In this document: positions 57,386 to 64,000 of the stretch, piece by piece
Position numbering within the stretch: position 1 is the stretch's first letter
How the letters are laid out: each line of letters starts with the position of its first letter
Assembly: GCF_000466165.1 (NCBI RefSeq)
Contig: NZ_KE951428.1
Coordinates: 61,389-125,388 of the forward strand
Origin: Actinobaculum sp. oral taxon 183 str. F0552
GTDB lineage: Bacteria > Actinomycetota > Actinomycetes > Actinomycetales > Actinomycetaceae
Reading direction: 5' to 3'
DNA: 64,000 bases
Position numbers and translations under genes: made by a program
Notes under the pieces: generated by a model
Database searches by the model: none
Told to the model about the DNA's origin: nothing
The model's input: the letters and a program-made list of their open reading frames with translations, nothing else

Positions 57386-57940
57386 CTAAGCCTCCGGACG
57401 CTTGGCCGCGCCCATCCCGGCCCATCCGCCGTCGAGGTAGAAGCACGGATCGAGCAGACGGTAGCCGCGCTCCCCGGCTCCGACGGCCTCGGAGAGGATG
57501 TCGGCGGCCAAGACGCGGCCGTAGACGAAGGCCTCGCCGCTCTCGAAGGCCACCGCGTCGTCGAATTCGCATTCGAGGTGGGCCGTGCACTCCGCTATGC
57601 GGGGAACGGCGACCCGCTTCGACTCCAGGAACGTCAGCCCCGAGGCGTCGATCCTCTCCTGGCCCTGGAACGCGATGATCGCCCATGCGAGCGGAGCGAG
57701 CCCCTCGGGCAGGACGTTGACCACGAACTCGCCCGTCCGGACGATGTTCTGATAGGTCGTGTGCCCGCGGTTGCACGCGAAGCCCACGGTCAGCGGATCG
57801 AAGGCCATCACCGCCAGGCAGCTCTTGGGCGCGAGATCCAGGGCGCCGTCGGCGCCGCGACTCGTGACGAGCGTGATCTGAGACGGCAGCGGGGAAGGAT
57901 GCCACTCCCATTTGTCCGTGGGAATCGATGTGAACTCCAT
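57386..57940 (-). CDS. Flavin reductase-like FMN-binding protein
   Basis: 184 residues of the FMN-binding split-barrel family (flavoredoxin/flavin reductase). Typical elements: PSPLPSQITLVTSRGADG near 18-35, LAPKSCLAVMAFDPLTVGF, TTYQNIVRTGEFVVNVLPE and ECEFDDAVAFESGEAFVYGRV. It binds FMN and reduces flavin or a disulphide, or serves as the reductase partner of an oxygenase. TACACT ends 6 nt before the ATG at 57940 (leaderless); the GTG at 57967 is then upstream of the transcript. Confidence 0.88.
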   Translation of the reverse strand: MEFTSIPTDKWEWHPSPLPSQITLVTSRGADGALDLAPKSCLAVMAFDPLTVGFACNRGHTTYQNIVRTGEFVVNVLPEGLAPLAWAIIAFQGQERIDASGLTFLESKRVAVPRIAECTAHLECEFDDAVAFESGEAFVYGRVLAADILSEAVGAGERGYRLLDPCFYLDGGWAGMGAAKRPEA

Positions 57941-57985
57941 TCCCACAGTGTAGGCGCTGTAGACCACGCTCCCGCCCCGACGCGG

Positions 57986-58087
57986 GCTTCCTCGAATCCG
58001 AGGCCGGCTTCCGCGCGGGAGCAGGCATCAGGGTTTCCTTTCTCTCGCTTCCTCGAATCCGAGGCCGGCTTCCGCGCGGGAGCAGGC
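57986..58087. repeat. Two exact 41-bp direct repeats
   Basis: Exact copies at 57986-58026 and 58047-58087 (61-bp period), each with a small palindrome CCTCG-AATC-CGAGG. A third partial match (GGGCTTCCGCG) follows near 58114. Located between the ADH 3' end and the flavin reductase promoter. Confidence 0.88.
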
Positions 58088-58152
58088 CCGCGGCGGCATG
58101 TCCGGGACTGGCCGGGCTTCCGCGGGGAGCGGGCGTCAAGCGCGTGGCGACG

Positions 58153-59163
58153 TCACGGCCACAGCAGCGCCTTGATGGCACGGCGCTCGTCCATGGCCGC
58201 GTAGGCTTCGACGACCTCGGACAGCGGCAGTTCGAGGTCGAAGACGCGTCCCGGGTTGATCTTGCGCTCCAGGACCAGTTCGACGAGGCGCTCGAGGTAG
58301 GCGCGCACGGGCGCGATGCCGCCCCATACGCCGACGTTGTTCCGGAAGTCGGAGATGTCGGGAGCGCCGTGGGGAACGCCGACCACGCCGATCATCCCGC
58401 CGGGACGCACGCATACGGCGGCCTGCTGGCGGGCGCCCTCGGTGCCGACGGCCTCGACGACGCCGTCCGCGCCGATCCCCTCCGTCAGCTCGCGCACCTT
58501 CTGCGCGCCCTCCTCGCCGCGCTCAGCGACGACGGCGTCAGCGCCGAACTCCCGGGCGATGGCCTGCCGGTTGGGGTGGCGGCTCATGGCGATGACGGGA
58601 TCGGCGCCGAGCTGCTTGGCCGCCAGGATCGCGCACAGCCCCACCGCGCCGTCGCCGACGACGGCGACGCTCCTGCCCGGCCCAGCCAACGCCGAGACCG
58701 CGCCGTGCCAGCCGGTACAGGCGACGTCCGAGAGCGTCAGCAGGCTCGGGACGAGGTCGCGGTCGACCCCTCCCGGGATAGAGACGAGCGTCCCGTCGGC
58801 GTGGGCCACACGGATCTTCTCCGCCTGGCAGCCGTCGTAGAACCCGCCGTTCTGGCAGTTGGCCGTCGCTCCCTTCTTGCATACGGGGCAGGTGTTGTCG
58901 CTCGTCGTGAATCCGCCGACGACGAAGTCGCCCGGCTTGACGTTGCGCACATCCTCCCCGATGCCTTCGACGACGCCCACGTACTCGTGGCCGATCGGCG
59001 TCGGCTCGGGGACTTCGTTGATGCCTCGGTAGCGCCACAGGTCGGATCCGCACACGCACGTGGCGATCGTGCGGACGACCGCGTCGGTCGGCTCGAGGAT
59101 TTCGGGATCTTTCCGCGTCTCGAAGCGGACGTCTCCCTTGCCGTAGATGACTGCTCCATGCAT
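58153..59163 (-). CDS. Zinc-dependent alcohol dehydrogenase
   Basis: 336 residues of the medium-chain dehydrogenase family. Catalytic zinc ligands are C in TCVCGSDLW near 38 and HE in PIGHEYVGVVEGIG near 60; CPVCKKG and ANCQNGG are Cys of the structural zinc lobe. The Rossmann fold has VVGDGAVGL near 165. It oxidises an alcohol or reduces an aldehyde with NAD(P); the substrate is unknown. GGGAGACAG lies upstream of the ATG; a 26-codon longer frame is unsupported. Divergent from the DUF2231/flavodoxin/TetR operon, so the TetR protein may also affect it. Confidence 0.92.
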   Translation of the reverse strand: MHGAVIYGKGDVRFETRKDPEILEPTDAVVRTIATCVCGSDLWRYRGINEVPEPTPIGHEYVGVVEGIGEDVRNVKPGDFVVGGFTTSDNTCPVCKKGATANCQNGGFYDGCQAEKIRVAHADGTLVSIPGGVDRDLVPSLLTLSDVACTGWHGAVSALAGPGRSVAVVGDGAVGLCAILAAKQLGADPVIAMSRHPNRQAIAREFGADAVVAERGEEGAQKVRELTEGIGADGVVEAVGTEGARQQAAVCVRPGGMIGVVGVPHGAPDISDFRNNVGVWGGIAPVRAYLERLVELVLERKINPGRVFDLELPLSEVVEAYAAMDERRAIKALLWP

Positions 59164-59494
59164 TTCGTTCTGTCTCCCGGGTTCGGTTTCCGTTTCCAGT
59201 TCGCGACAAGCCCGTTGACCGGTGAACCGACGTCCGCCCATGGCATGGCAGCCCCCGCGTCTGTCCGAATGGTGTGCCGGATCGATGGTTGGCTTGTCAG
59301 GCGGCTTGGGCCCGGACGTCAGCCGGGCGCCGTCCTGGCACGACCCTACGCTTTCGGCGATCTTCTGTCCTTCCCCCTTCCGGCTATGGGCCCGCTAATA
59401 CGCCATGCGAGAAAGCACGCGGGCTCGGGGTGACATCCCGGCGGTGCGGTCATGCCCCCGACCGCCGGCGATCCGCCCCGCCGGTGCTAGAGCT

Positions 59495-59547
59495 TTGCGC
59501 GAGAACGATACACGATGTATCATCGTCGATACGAGACACCGTGTATC
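59495..59547 (+). promoter_or_regulatory. TetR-type operator overlapping promoter
   Basis: -35 TTGCGC (59495-59500), 17-nt spacer, -10 TATCAT (59518-59523). A perfect palindrome GATACA-CGA-TGTATC (59507-59521) fills the space between the boxes and overlaps the -10. A second, imperfect copy (GACACCGTGTATC, 59535-59547) lies around the transcription start. This is a textbook repressor arrangement; the TetR protein at 60816 is the obvious candidate. The rest of the 398-bp gap 59164-59561 holds no gene. Confidence 0.78.
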
Positions 59548-59561
59548 ACAAGGAGGTCGCT

Positions 59562-60152
59562 GTGCCGGAACACGTCGCCATAGCCCATGTAGTGGCGGGG
59601 GTCCTTCCGATCGCCGTATGCCTGGCCCTGGCCTACGCGGCGAAACCCGGTCTTCGCGTTCCACTGCGGATGCCCATGTTCGTCAGCGGGCTGTTCGGGT
59701 TCGTCCTCATGCTATGGGCGTCGTCGGCGGGATCGGCCCTGTACCGCCAGCTGGTCGCCGAGGGAGAGGCCGATCGAGCGGCCACAGCCCACGCGCACGG
59801 CGAGCATTCCGCCGTTCTCGCGACGGCGCTCGCCGCCCTCGTGGCGGTGGAGAGCGTCATCGTGTGGCGGACGCGGAGGGCCAAGATGCGTCGCGCCCGG
59901 AGACGGCGTCCCCTCGACGCCCGCATCCCCGGGTTGGGCGGTCTGACCCGGCGCATCGGGGCTCGCAAGGCCCGAACCCCGCATGCCGACGGGACCGGTG
60001 AGGCGGACGGGCGGCCAGAGCCCGCGGCCGTCGCTCCCGCCGCCCTGCGCCTGAGCCGCACCATGCGCGGCAGCCTCGTCCTGACGGCCCTCGCCACACT
60101 GGGGTCCCTCGTCTACGTCATGGCCGAGGGGCTCCACGCGGCCTGGGGATGA
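59562..60152 (+). CDS. DUF2231-like small membrane protein
   Basis: 196 residues with about four membrane spans and a His-containing first helix (HVAIAHVVAGVLPIAV), plus AHAHGEH before the third span, resembling DUF2231, a family of small heme- or redox-linked membrane proteins. An Arg-rich loop separates spans 3 and 4. The GTG has AAGGAGG at ideal distance, directly downstream of two operators. First gene of an operon with flavodoxin and TetR. Confidence 0.68.
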   Translation: MPEHVAIAHVVAGVLPIAVCLALAYAAKPGLRVPLRMPMFVSGLFGFVLMLWASSAGSALYRQLVAEGEADRAATAHAHGEHSAVLATALAALVAVESVIVWRTRRAKMRRARRRRPLDARIPGLGGLTRRIGARKARTPHADGTGEADGRPEPAAVAPAALRLSRTMRGSLVLTALATLGSLVYVMAEGLHAAWG

Positions 60153-60256
60153 CAGCGCGAACGGAGAAGCGCCCCCGCCGAGCGAAGAGCGCCTTCACTA
60201 TCCGAGGGCGCGACGGCCACAACCGACGCGCCCGCCTGACAGACAAGGAGAACACC

Positions 60257-60745
60257 ATGAGAGCACTCATCGTCGTCGAATCGGCCTTCGGGAACACGGC
60301 GTCGATAGCCGAGGCCATCGCCTCCGCGCTCACCGAGAAAGGGGCGGAGGCGAACGTCGCCCCCGCCGACCGCGCGCCCTCCGATCCGCGGGGCTACGGG
60401 CTCGTGCTCGTCGGAGCGCCCACCCACAACAGAGGGCTTCCCACGCCTTCCACCCGGAGGACCGCCCGTAAGAAGGGGGCCGCCGTCCCCGACGCCGGCG
60501 TCCTGGAGTGGATCGCCGGGCTCGACCCCGAGGCTCTGGCCACGAGCCGCGTCCTCGCCTTCGACACGGTCATCAAGCGCCATTCCGTGATGGCGGGCTC
60601 GGCGGCCAAGTCCGCTGTGCGGAAGCTGGGCAGGCGGGGCGTGCCGGCCGAATGCGGAGAGAGCTTCCTCATCGCCTCCGGCGCGCAGGCGCTCAAGCCC
60701 GGCGAGATGGAACGCGCAGCCGAATGGGCCGCGACGCTGATCTGA
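60257..60745 (+). CDS. Flavodoxin-like protein
   Basis: 162 residues. The phosphate-binding loop ESAFGNTASIAEAI at about 8-21 is the flavodoxin FMN motif, and APTHNRGLPT and FDTVIKR fit the flavin-ring loops. A low-potential electron carrier or quinone-reductase-like protein in the cytoplasm. AAGGAG stands before the ATG. Between the DUF2231-like gene and tetR, so regulated with them; a redox stress role is plausible. Confidence 0.9.
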   Translation: MRALIVVESAFGNTASIAEAIASALTEKGAEANVAPADRAPSDPRGYGLVLVGAPTHNRGLPTPSTRRTARKKGAAVPDAGVLEWIAGLDPEALATSRVLAFDTVIKRHSVMAGSAAKSAVRKLGRRGVPAECGESFLIASGAQALKPGEMERAAEWAATLI

Positions 60746-60815
60746 GCGGAGCGAGGCCGCGCGGGGACGCGGACAGGACGGAAGGGGACACGGCGAAATC
60801 TGCGAAAATGAAAGC

Positions 60816-61736
60816 ATGCCGAAATCGAAAGCAGGCCCGGCGCCGTCCGAGCCGGACGAACCGCCGGCATCCGCGTCGCCGGCGGGCGAGAGCGAACGCC
60901 CCCGGGACGCCGTTGCGACGCGACTACTGGAGTGCGCGCTCGACAAGATCCGCGAACGCGGGCTCGCCGTGACCGTGGACCACATCGGCTTCGAGGAGGT
61001 CATCAAGGCGGCGGGGGTGAGCCGGGCCACCGCCTATCGCCGATGGCCCTCCCGGCAGGCCTTCCTCTCCGACGTCATCGCCGCAGCGGTGCAGCGCGTG
61101 CGCCTGACCCCCGAAGGGGTCGACGACGTTCGTGCGTTGAAGGGATACCTCGAATCGACCGCGCTCGACTGGGCGGACGCCCAGCAGAGACGGAACGCCG
61201 TCGTCGCCCTGCTCCACATAGCGGTCCAAGCCGACTTCGAGCGAACGCTGGGCTCCACCGACACGCAGACGTACTACGGCCTGACGGCCACTTGCCGCAA
61301 CATGCAGGACGCCGAGGTGCGCGCCGCAGCCCAGGCCGCCCTGAAGAGCGCCGCGGCCCGCATGGCCGGCTACCGCTCCCGCATCTACCGGCTGCTCCCC
61401 GACCGGATGGGCTACCGGCTGGCCCCCGGACTGGACCCGGACACGGGCTTCGATCTGATGTCCGACGCCGCGGGCGCCATGATGTACGGGCTCACAGTCA
61501 CCGCCTACAACGACCCGGGCTTCGCCACGCGCACCTTCCCCACCGCCGCATGGGGCTCCACCGAGGTGGAGGAGTGGACCGCCCCCGCCCACCACCTCGT
61601 CGGGCTCGTGCTCTCCTACCTCCAACCGGATCCCGACATCGTGTGGGACGAGGATCGGATCGCCCGGGTGCGCGGAGACATCGCCGAGCTGGAGGCGTTC
61701 GTCGAACAGATGGTCCGCGAAGACTGGGGAAAGTGA
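60816..61736 (+). CDS. TetR/AcrR-family regulator
   Basis: 306 residues. A disordered Pro/Ser/Glu N-terminus (~30), then the HTH at about 35-80 (ATRLLECALDKIRERGL, then FEEVIKAAGVSRATAYRRWPSRQAFLSDVI) and a ligand domain of ~220 residues, longer than most TetR proteins. The GATACA palindromes upstream of 59562 are the likely operators. Its ligand is unknown. Confidence 0.92.
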   Translation: MPKSKAGPAPSEPDEPPASASPAGESERPRDAVATRLLECALDKIRERGLAVTVDHIGFEEVIKAAGVSRATAYRRWPSRQAFLSDVIAAAVQRVRLTPEGVDDVRALKGYLESTALDWADAQQRRNAVVALLHIAVQADFERTLGSTDTQTYYGLTATCRNMQDAEVRAAAQAALKSAAARMAGYRSRIYRLLPDRMGYRLAPGLDPDTGFDLMSDAAGAMMYGLTVTAYNDPGFATRTFPTAAWGSTEVEEWTAPAHHLVGLVLSYLQPDPDIVWDEDRIARVRGDIAELEAFVEQMVREDWGK

Positions 61737-61756
61737 GGCGGCCTGGGCCCGCGGGC

Positions 61757-63250
61757 TCAGGGGATCCGCGCCAGTCTCCCCCGGCAGGCGTCGGCGGCGG
61801 CGGCCCGCACGCCGTCGGCCACAATCGCCTCCACCAGCTCGGCGACGCGTCGGCCGAAGGCATCGTGGGCGGCGAGGGCGTCGGGCAGGAAACCGCCGTG
61901 CACGATGGCCTCGACATGCTCGCGGACGCCGCCGGCCCCGGCCACGGCGGCCGCGAGCGCGGCGCGCTTGGGCTCGGCCATCGCCGAGGCGACCGGACCC
62001 GGGTCGAATCCGGCGGGCGGGCACGCGCAGGCGATCCAGGCCGCCGCGGTCAGCGCCATCTGCTGCGGCATGACTCCCCGCTTAAGCAGGCGGATCGCCG
62101 GTTCGGGTATGCGGTCGAGGAGCTTGGACGAACCGTCCGAGCCGACACGGGAGGTCCTGTCCCCCAGGGCGACGTTCGTCCACCTGTCGAAGAGCCGGGC
62201 GATGTAGGCGTCGGGATCGAAGCCGTCCGGCAGATCGATGGAGGGCAGGTATTCGTCGCGGATGGCGTTGCGCACGCACTCCTCGACGAAGGGCTGCATG
62301 CGCGAGTCGGGGATGGTCTCGCGCCCGTCGAGCGCGCCGAGATAGGCGATGAGGGAATGCGAGCCGTTGAGAAGGCGGAGTTTGACGAGTTCGTATTTGC
62401 CGACCTCGTCGGAGAAGACGACGCCTTCGGCGTGCTCCCAGGCGGGGCGCCCCGCCGCGAACCTGTCTTCCAGGACCCACATCGTGAAGCCCTCGGCGAG
62501 CACCGGGACGGCGTCCTCGCATCCGATGAGGCGGGCGACGGCCTCGCGCGTGGCGTCCGTGGGGGCGGGCACGATCCTGTCGACCATGCCGTTGGGGAAG
62601 GTCACGCTTTCGTCCATCCACGCGAAGAGGTCCTCGGCGGCGCCGGCCTCGCGGAGGAATTCGGCCACGAGGCTGCGCGTCCTGTCGCCCGCGCTGAGCA
62701 TGTTGTCGCACGACAGGACGGTCAGGGGCGCCCCGCCGTCGGCGAAGCGGCGCATGAGCCCCCGGGCGACGAGGCCGATCGACGTGACGGGCCCCGGCCC
62801 CTCGCCGGCCAGGTCGGCGGCGATCCCGGGGTCGGCCCGGTCGAGCCCTCCGGTGCGCGCGTCCCTGTGGTAGCCGCCCTCCGAGACGGTCAGCGTGAGG
62901 ATCCTATGCCTCGGTTCGGCGATGAGGCCGACGACTCCGTCCGGGTCCTGCGCGGCCACGGCGAAGCGGCGGTGGACGTCGACGATGCCCGCCGACTCGC
63001 CCTCCGGCGTGAGCTGGAGGATCGAATACAGCCCGTCCTGCGCTCGCAGGGCCTCGACGATCCGAGGATTGTGGCTCGCCACGCCCACGATCCCCCAGTC
63101 GCCGGGTTCGGCTGCCAGCGCCTGGGCGGTGGCGACCGCGGCGTGGGCGCGGTGGAACTGCGCGGTGCCGATGTGGACGATCCCGGTCGCCTCAGGCGCG
63201 CTCGCGCCGATCTGGAGCTCCCGGGGGAAGTTCTCGCGGTTGAGATTCAT
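61757..63250 (-). CDS. Mannitol/fructuronate dehydrogenase-family oxidoreductase
   Basis: 497 residues of the long-chain polyol dehydrogenase family (UxuB, MtlK, D-arabinitol dehydrogenase). NAD-binding IVHIGTAQFHRAH at about 23-35; catalytic Lys/His in KLRLLNGSHSLIAYLG near 289-304, the K-x4-N-x2-H signature. It oxidises or reduces a sugar acid or polyol; fructuronate reductase or mannitol 2-dehydrogenase are both possible. GGAGACG stands before the ATG at 63250. It lies 35 nt after a FadR-type regulator gene, which favours hexuronate or gluconate metabolism. Confidence 0.88.
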   Translation of the reverse strand: MNLNRENFPRELQIGASAPEATGIVHIGTAQFHRAHAAVATAQALAAEPGDWGIVGVASHNPRIVEALRAQDGLYSILQLTPEGESAGIVDVHRRFAVAAQDPDGVVGLIAEPRHRILTLTVSEGGYHRDARTGGLDRADPGIAADLAGEGPGPVTSIGLVARGLMRRFADGGAPLTVLSCDNMLSAGDRTRSLVAEFLREAGAAEDLFAWMDESVTFPNGMVDRIVPAPTDATREAVARLIGCEDAVPVLAEGFTMWVLEDRFAAGRPAWEHAEGVVFSDEVGKYELVKLRLLNGSHSLIAYLGALDGRETIPDSRMQPFVEECVRNAIRDEYLPSIDLPDGFDPDAYIARLFDRWTNVALGDRTSRVGSDGSSKLLDRIPEPAIRLLKRGVMPQQMALTAAAWIACACPPAGFDPGPVASAMAEPKRAALAAAVAGAGGVREHVEAIVHGGFLPDALAAHDAFGRRVAELVEAIVADGVRAAAADACRGRLARIP

Positions 63251-63285
63251 CGTTGACGTCTCCTTGTCTTTCTTGTCTGTCTCGT

Positions 63286-64000
63286 TCACGGGCGCCCGAG
63301 GCGGATTTCCTCGTCGGCCTGGTTGACGATGTAGGAGGAGGCCCGCCAGGCGGCCTCCTCGTCATGGTTCCGGATGGCGCAGGCCATGCGGATGTGGGCG
63401 TCCATGGCCCGCTCGTCGGGGTAGTCGGGCTGCATCGCCCAGTGGGTCCGTTCGACGAGGAGGGAGCCGATGAGCGAGCCCAGCTGGAGGATGATCTCGT
63501 TGCCGCACATGGCGATGACGAGCTCGTGGAAGTCGGTGTCGGCCTGGAGGAACTCGCGCGTGGCTCCGCGCCCCGCGCCGCCGAGGGACCGCATGCGTCC
63601 GGCCAGGTCGGCGAGCCGAGCGGCCTGGGAGGGGCTGCCGCGCCGCGCCGCGAGCCGGGCGGCCTCGGGCTCCAGGCCGCGGCGCAGTTCGTTCATCGCG
63701 AGGAAGTGCGCGCGGCGCTCCCGAGGATCCGACATGCGCCAGCGTATGACCCGCGGGTCGAGCATGTGCCAGGCGGAGCGCGGCTGGACGGTGATGCCGA
63801 CGCGGCGCTTGAGCCGGAGCATGCCCAGGCTCTCCAGAACCTTGACGACCTCCCGCACGACTGTGCGCGACACGCCGAAATCGGCTTCGAGCCCGGCCAC
63901 GGTCATGATGCTGTCCGCCGGGCGGCGGCCCGTGGCGATCTGGCGGCCGAGCTCGTCGATGACGGCGCCGTGCTGGCGGTCGACGGCGCCGGCGCGGCCG
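63286..64000 (-). CDS. FadR-type GntR regulator (5' end cut by window edge)
   Basis: About 238 residues are visible; the frame continues past the window end, where IDELGRQIATGRRPADSIM precedes the HTH (TVAGLEADFGVSRTVVREVVKVLESLGML). The FCD domain follows, with metal/ligand residues in LQADTDFHELVIAMCGN and DAHIRMACAI. FadR members often sense sugar acids and repress the adjacent operon. Only the start is missing. Confidence 0.93.
   Translation of the reverse strand, partial: GRAGAVDRQHGAVIDELGRQIATGRRPADSIMTVAGLEADFGVSRTVVREVVKVLESLGMLRLKRRVGITVQPRSAWHMLDPRVIRWRMSDPRERRAHFLAMNELRRGLEPEAARLAARRGSPSQAARLADLAGRMRSLGGAGRGATREFLQADTDFHELVIAMCGNEIILQLGSLIGSLLVERTHWAMQPDYPDERAMDAHIRMACAIRNHDEEAAWRASSYIVNQADEEIRLGRP

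Noticed and set aside
1..64000. tRNA, rRNA, insertion sequences or integrase genes
   Set aside because: None recognised on reading both strands; the low-GC islands show no transposase or att-like flanks.

Overview
The window is 64 kb of GC-rich chromosomal DNA. Its features point to an actinobacterium, most likely in or near the Actinomycetaceae (Actinomyces/Schaalia type). These features are a full set of type VII secretion (ESX) core genes, ClpB preceded by a HAIR-like (HspR) element, Nei2, glutamyl-Q-tRNA synthetase, the pgm/gnd pair, many GTG/TTG starts and many apparently leaderless genes. The genus is an inference from gene content; no rRNA or tRNA gene was seen.

Layout. (1) 1-9.9 kb: a sugar-use locus on the minus strand, in the order GntR regulator, lipoprotein binding protein, two ABC permeases, SIS-domain sugar isomerase/deaminase and a GH5-like hydrolase cut by the window edge. 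A ROK sugar kinase is divergent from it and a NagD-like HAD phosphatase lies beyond. (2) 10.1-11.1 kb: a beta-lactamase-family serine hydrolase. (3) 11.1-21.3 kb: two modules that look like type VII toxin-immunity loci, on either side of clpB. Each reads Esx-like helical partner, DUF1023-type alpha/beta hydrolase, lipoprotein. Module 1 also carries a duplicated orphan hydrolase C-terminus with its own lipoprotein. In module 2 the hydrolase is broken by an in-frame TGA just before the catalytic serine. The lipoprotein and hydrolase 3' parts are clearly lower in GC than their surroundings. (4) 21.6-22.5 kb: nei2. (5) 22.7-35.9 kb: the type VII secretion core: eccC (minus), then two different eccD genes, eccB and mycP (plus), then four minus-strand substrate/Esx genes, including two WXG100 proteins and a 574-residue Ala/Arg/Ser/Thr-rich protein. 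(6) 36.5-51.5 kb: MT0933-antitoxin-like protein, gluQ, a surface adhesin, an MprF-like flippase-domain protein with a degenerate kinase-like middle, a DUF2079 membrane protein, a crcB/fluC pair, pgm, gnd, an orphan antitoxin-like HTH protein and a GH16 beta-glucanase. (7) 51.6-64 kb: an MFS exporter with a NarL-type two-component system, a DUF262 protein with a tiny HipA-N-like partner, a flavin reductase, a zinc alcohol dehydrogenase, a TetR-controlled DUF2231/flavodoxin operon, and a fructuronate/mannitol dehydrogenase-family gene behind a FadR-type GntR regulator that runs off the window.

How the parts fit. The secretion core at 22.7-35.9 kb could export the products of the two hydrolase modules. 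Every small Esx-like partner except the 107-residue WXG100 protein has a YxxxD/E targeting motif near its C-terminus. The lipoproteins made next to each hydrolase would sit outside the membrane, where an immunity protein against an exported lipid- or wall-directed hydrolase would be needed. The orphan C-terminal copy and the nonsense-mutated copy are the kind of remains seen in polymorphic toxin loci. Toxicity, export and immunity are inferred here, not shown.
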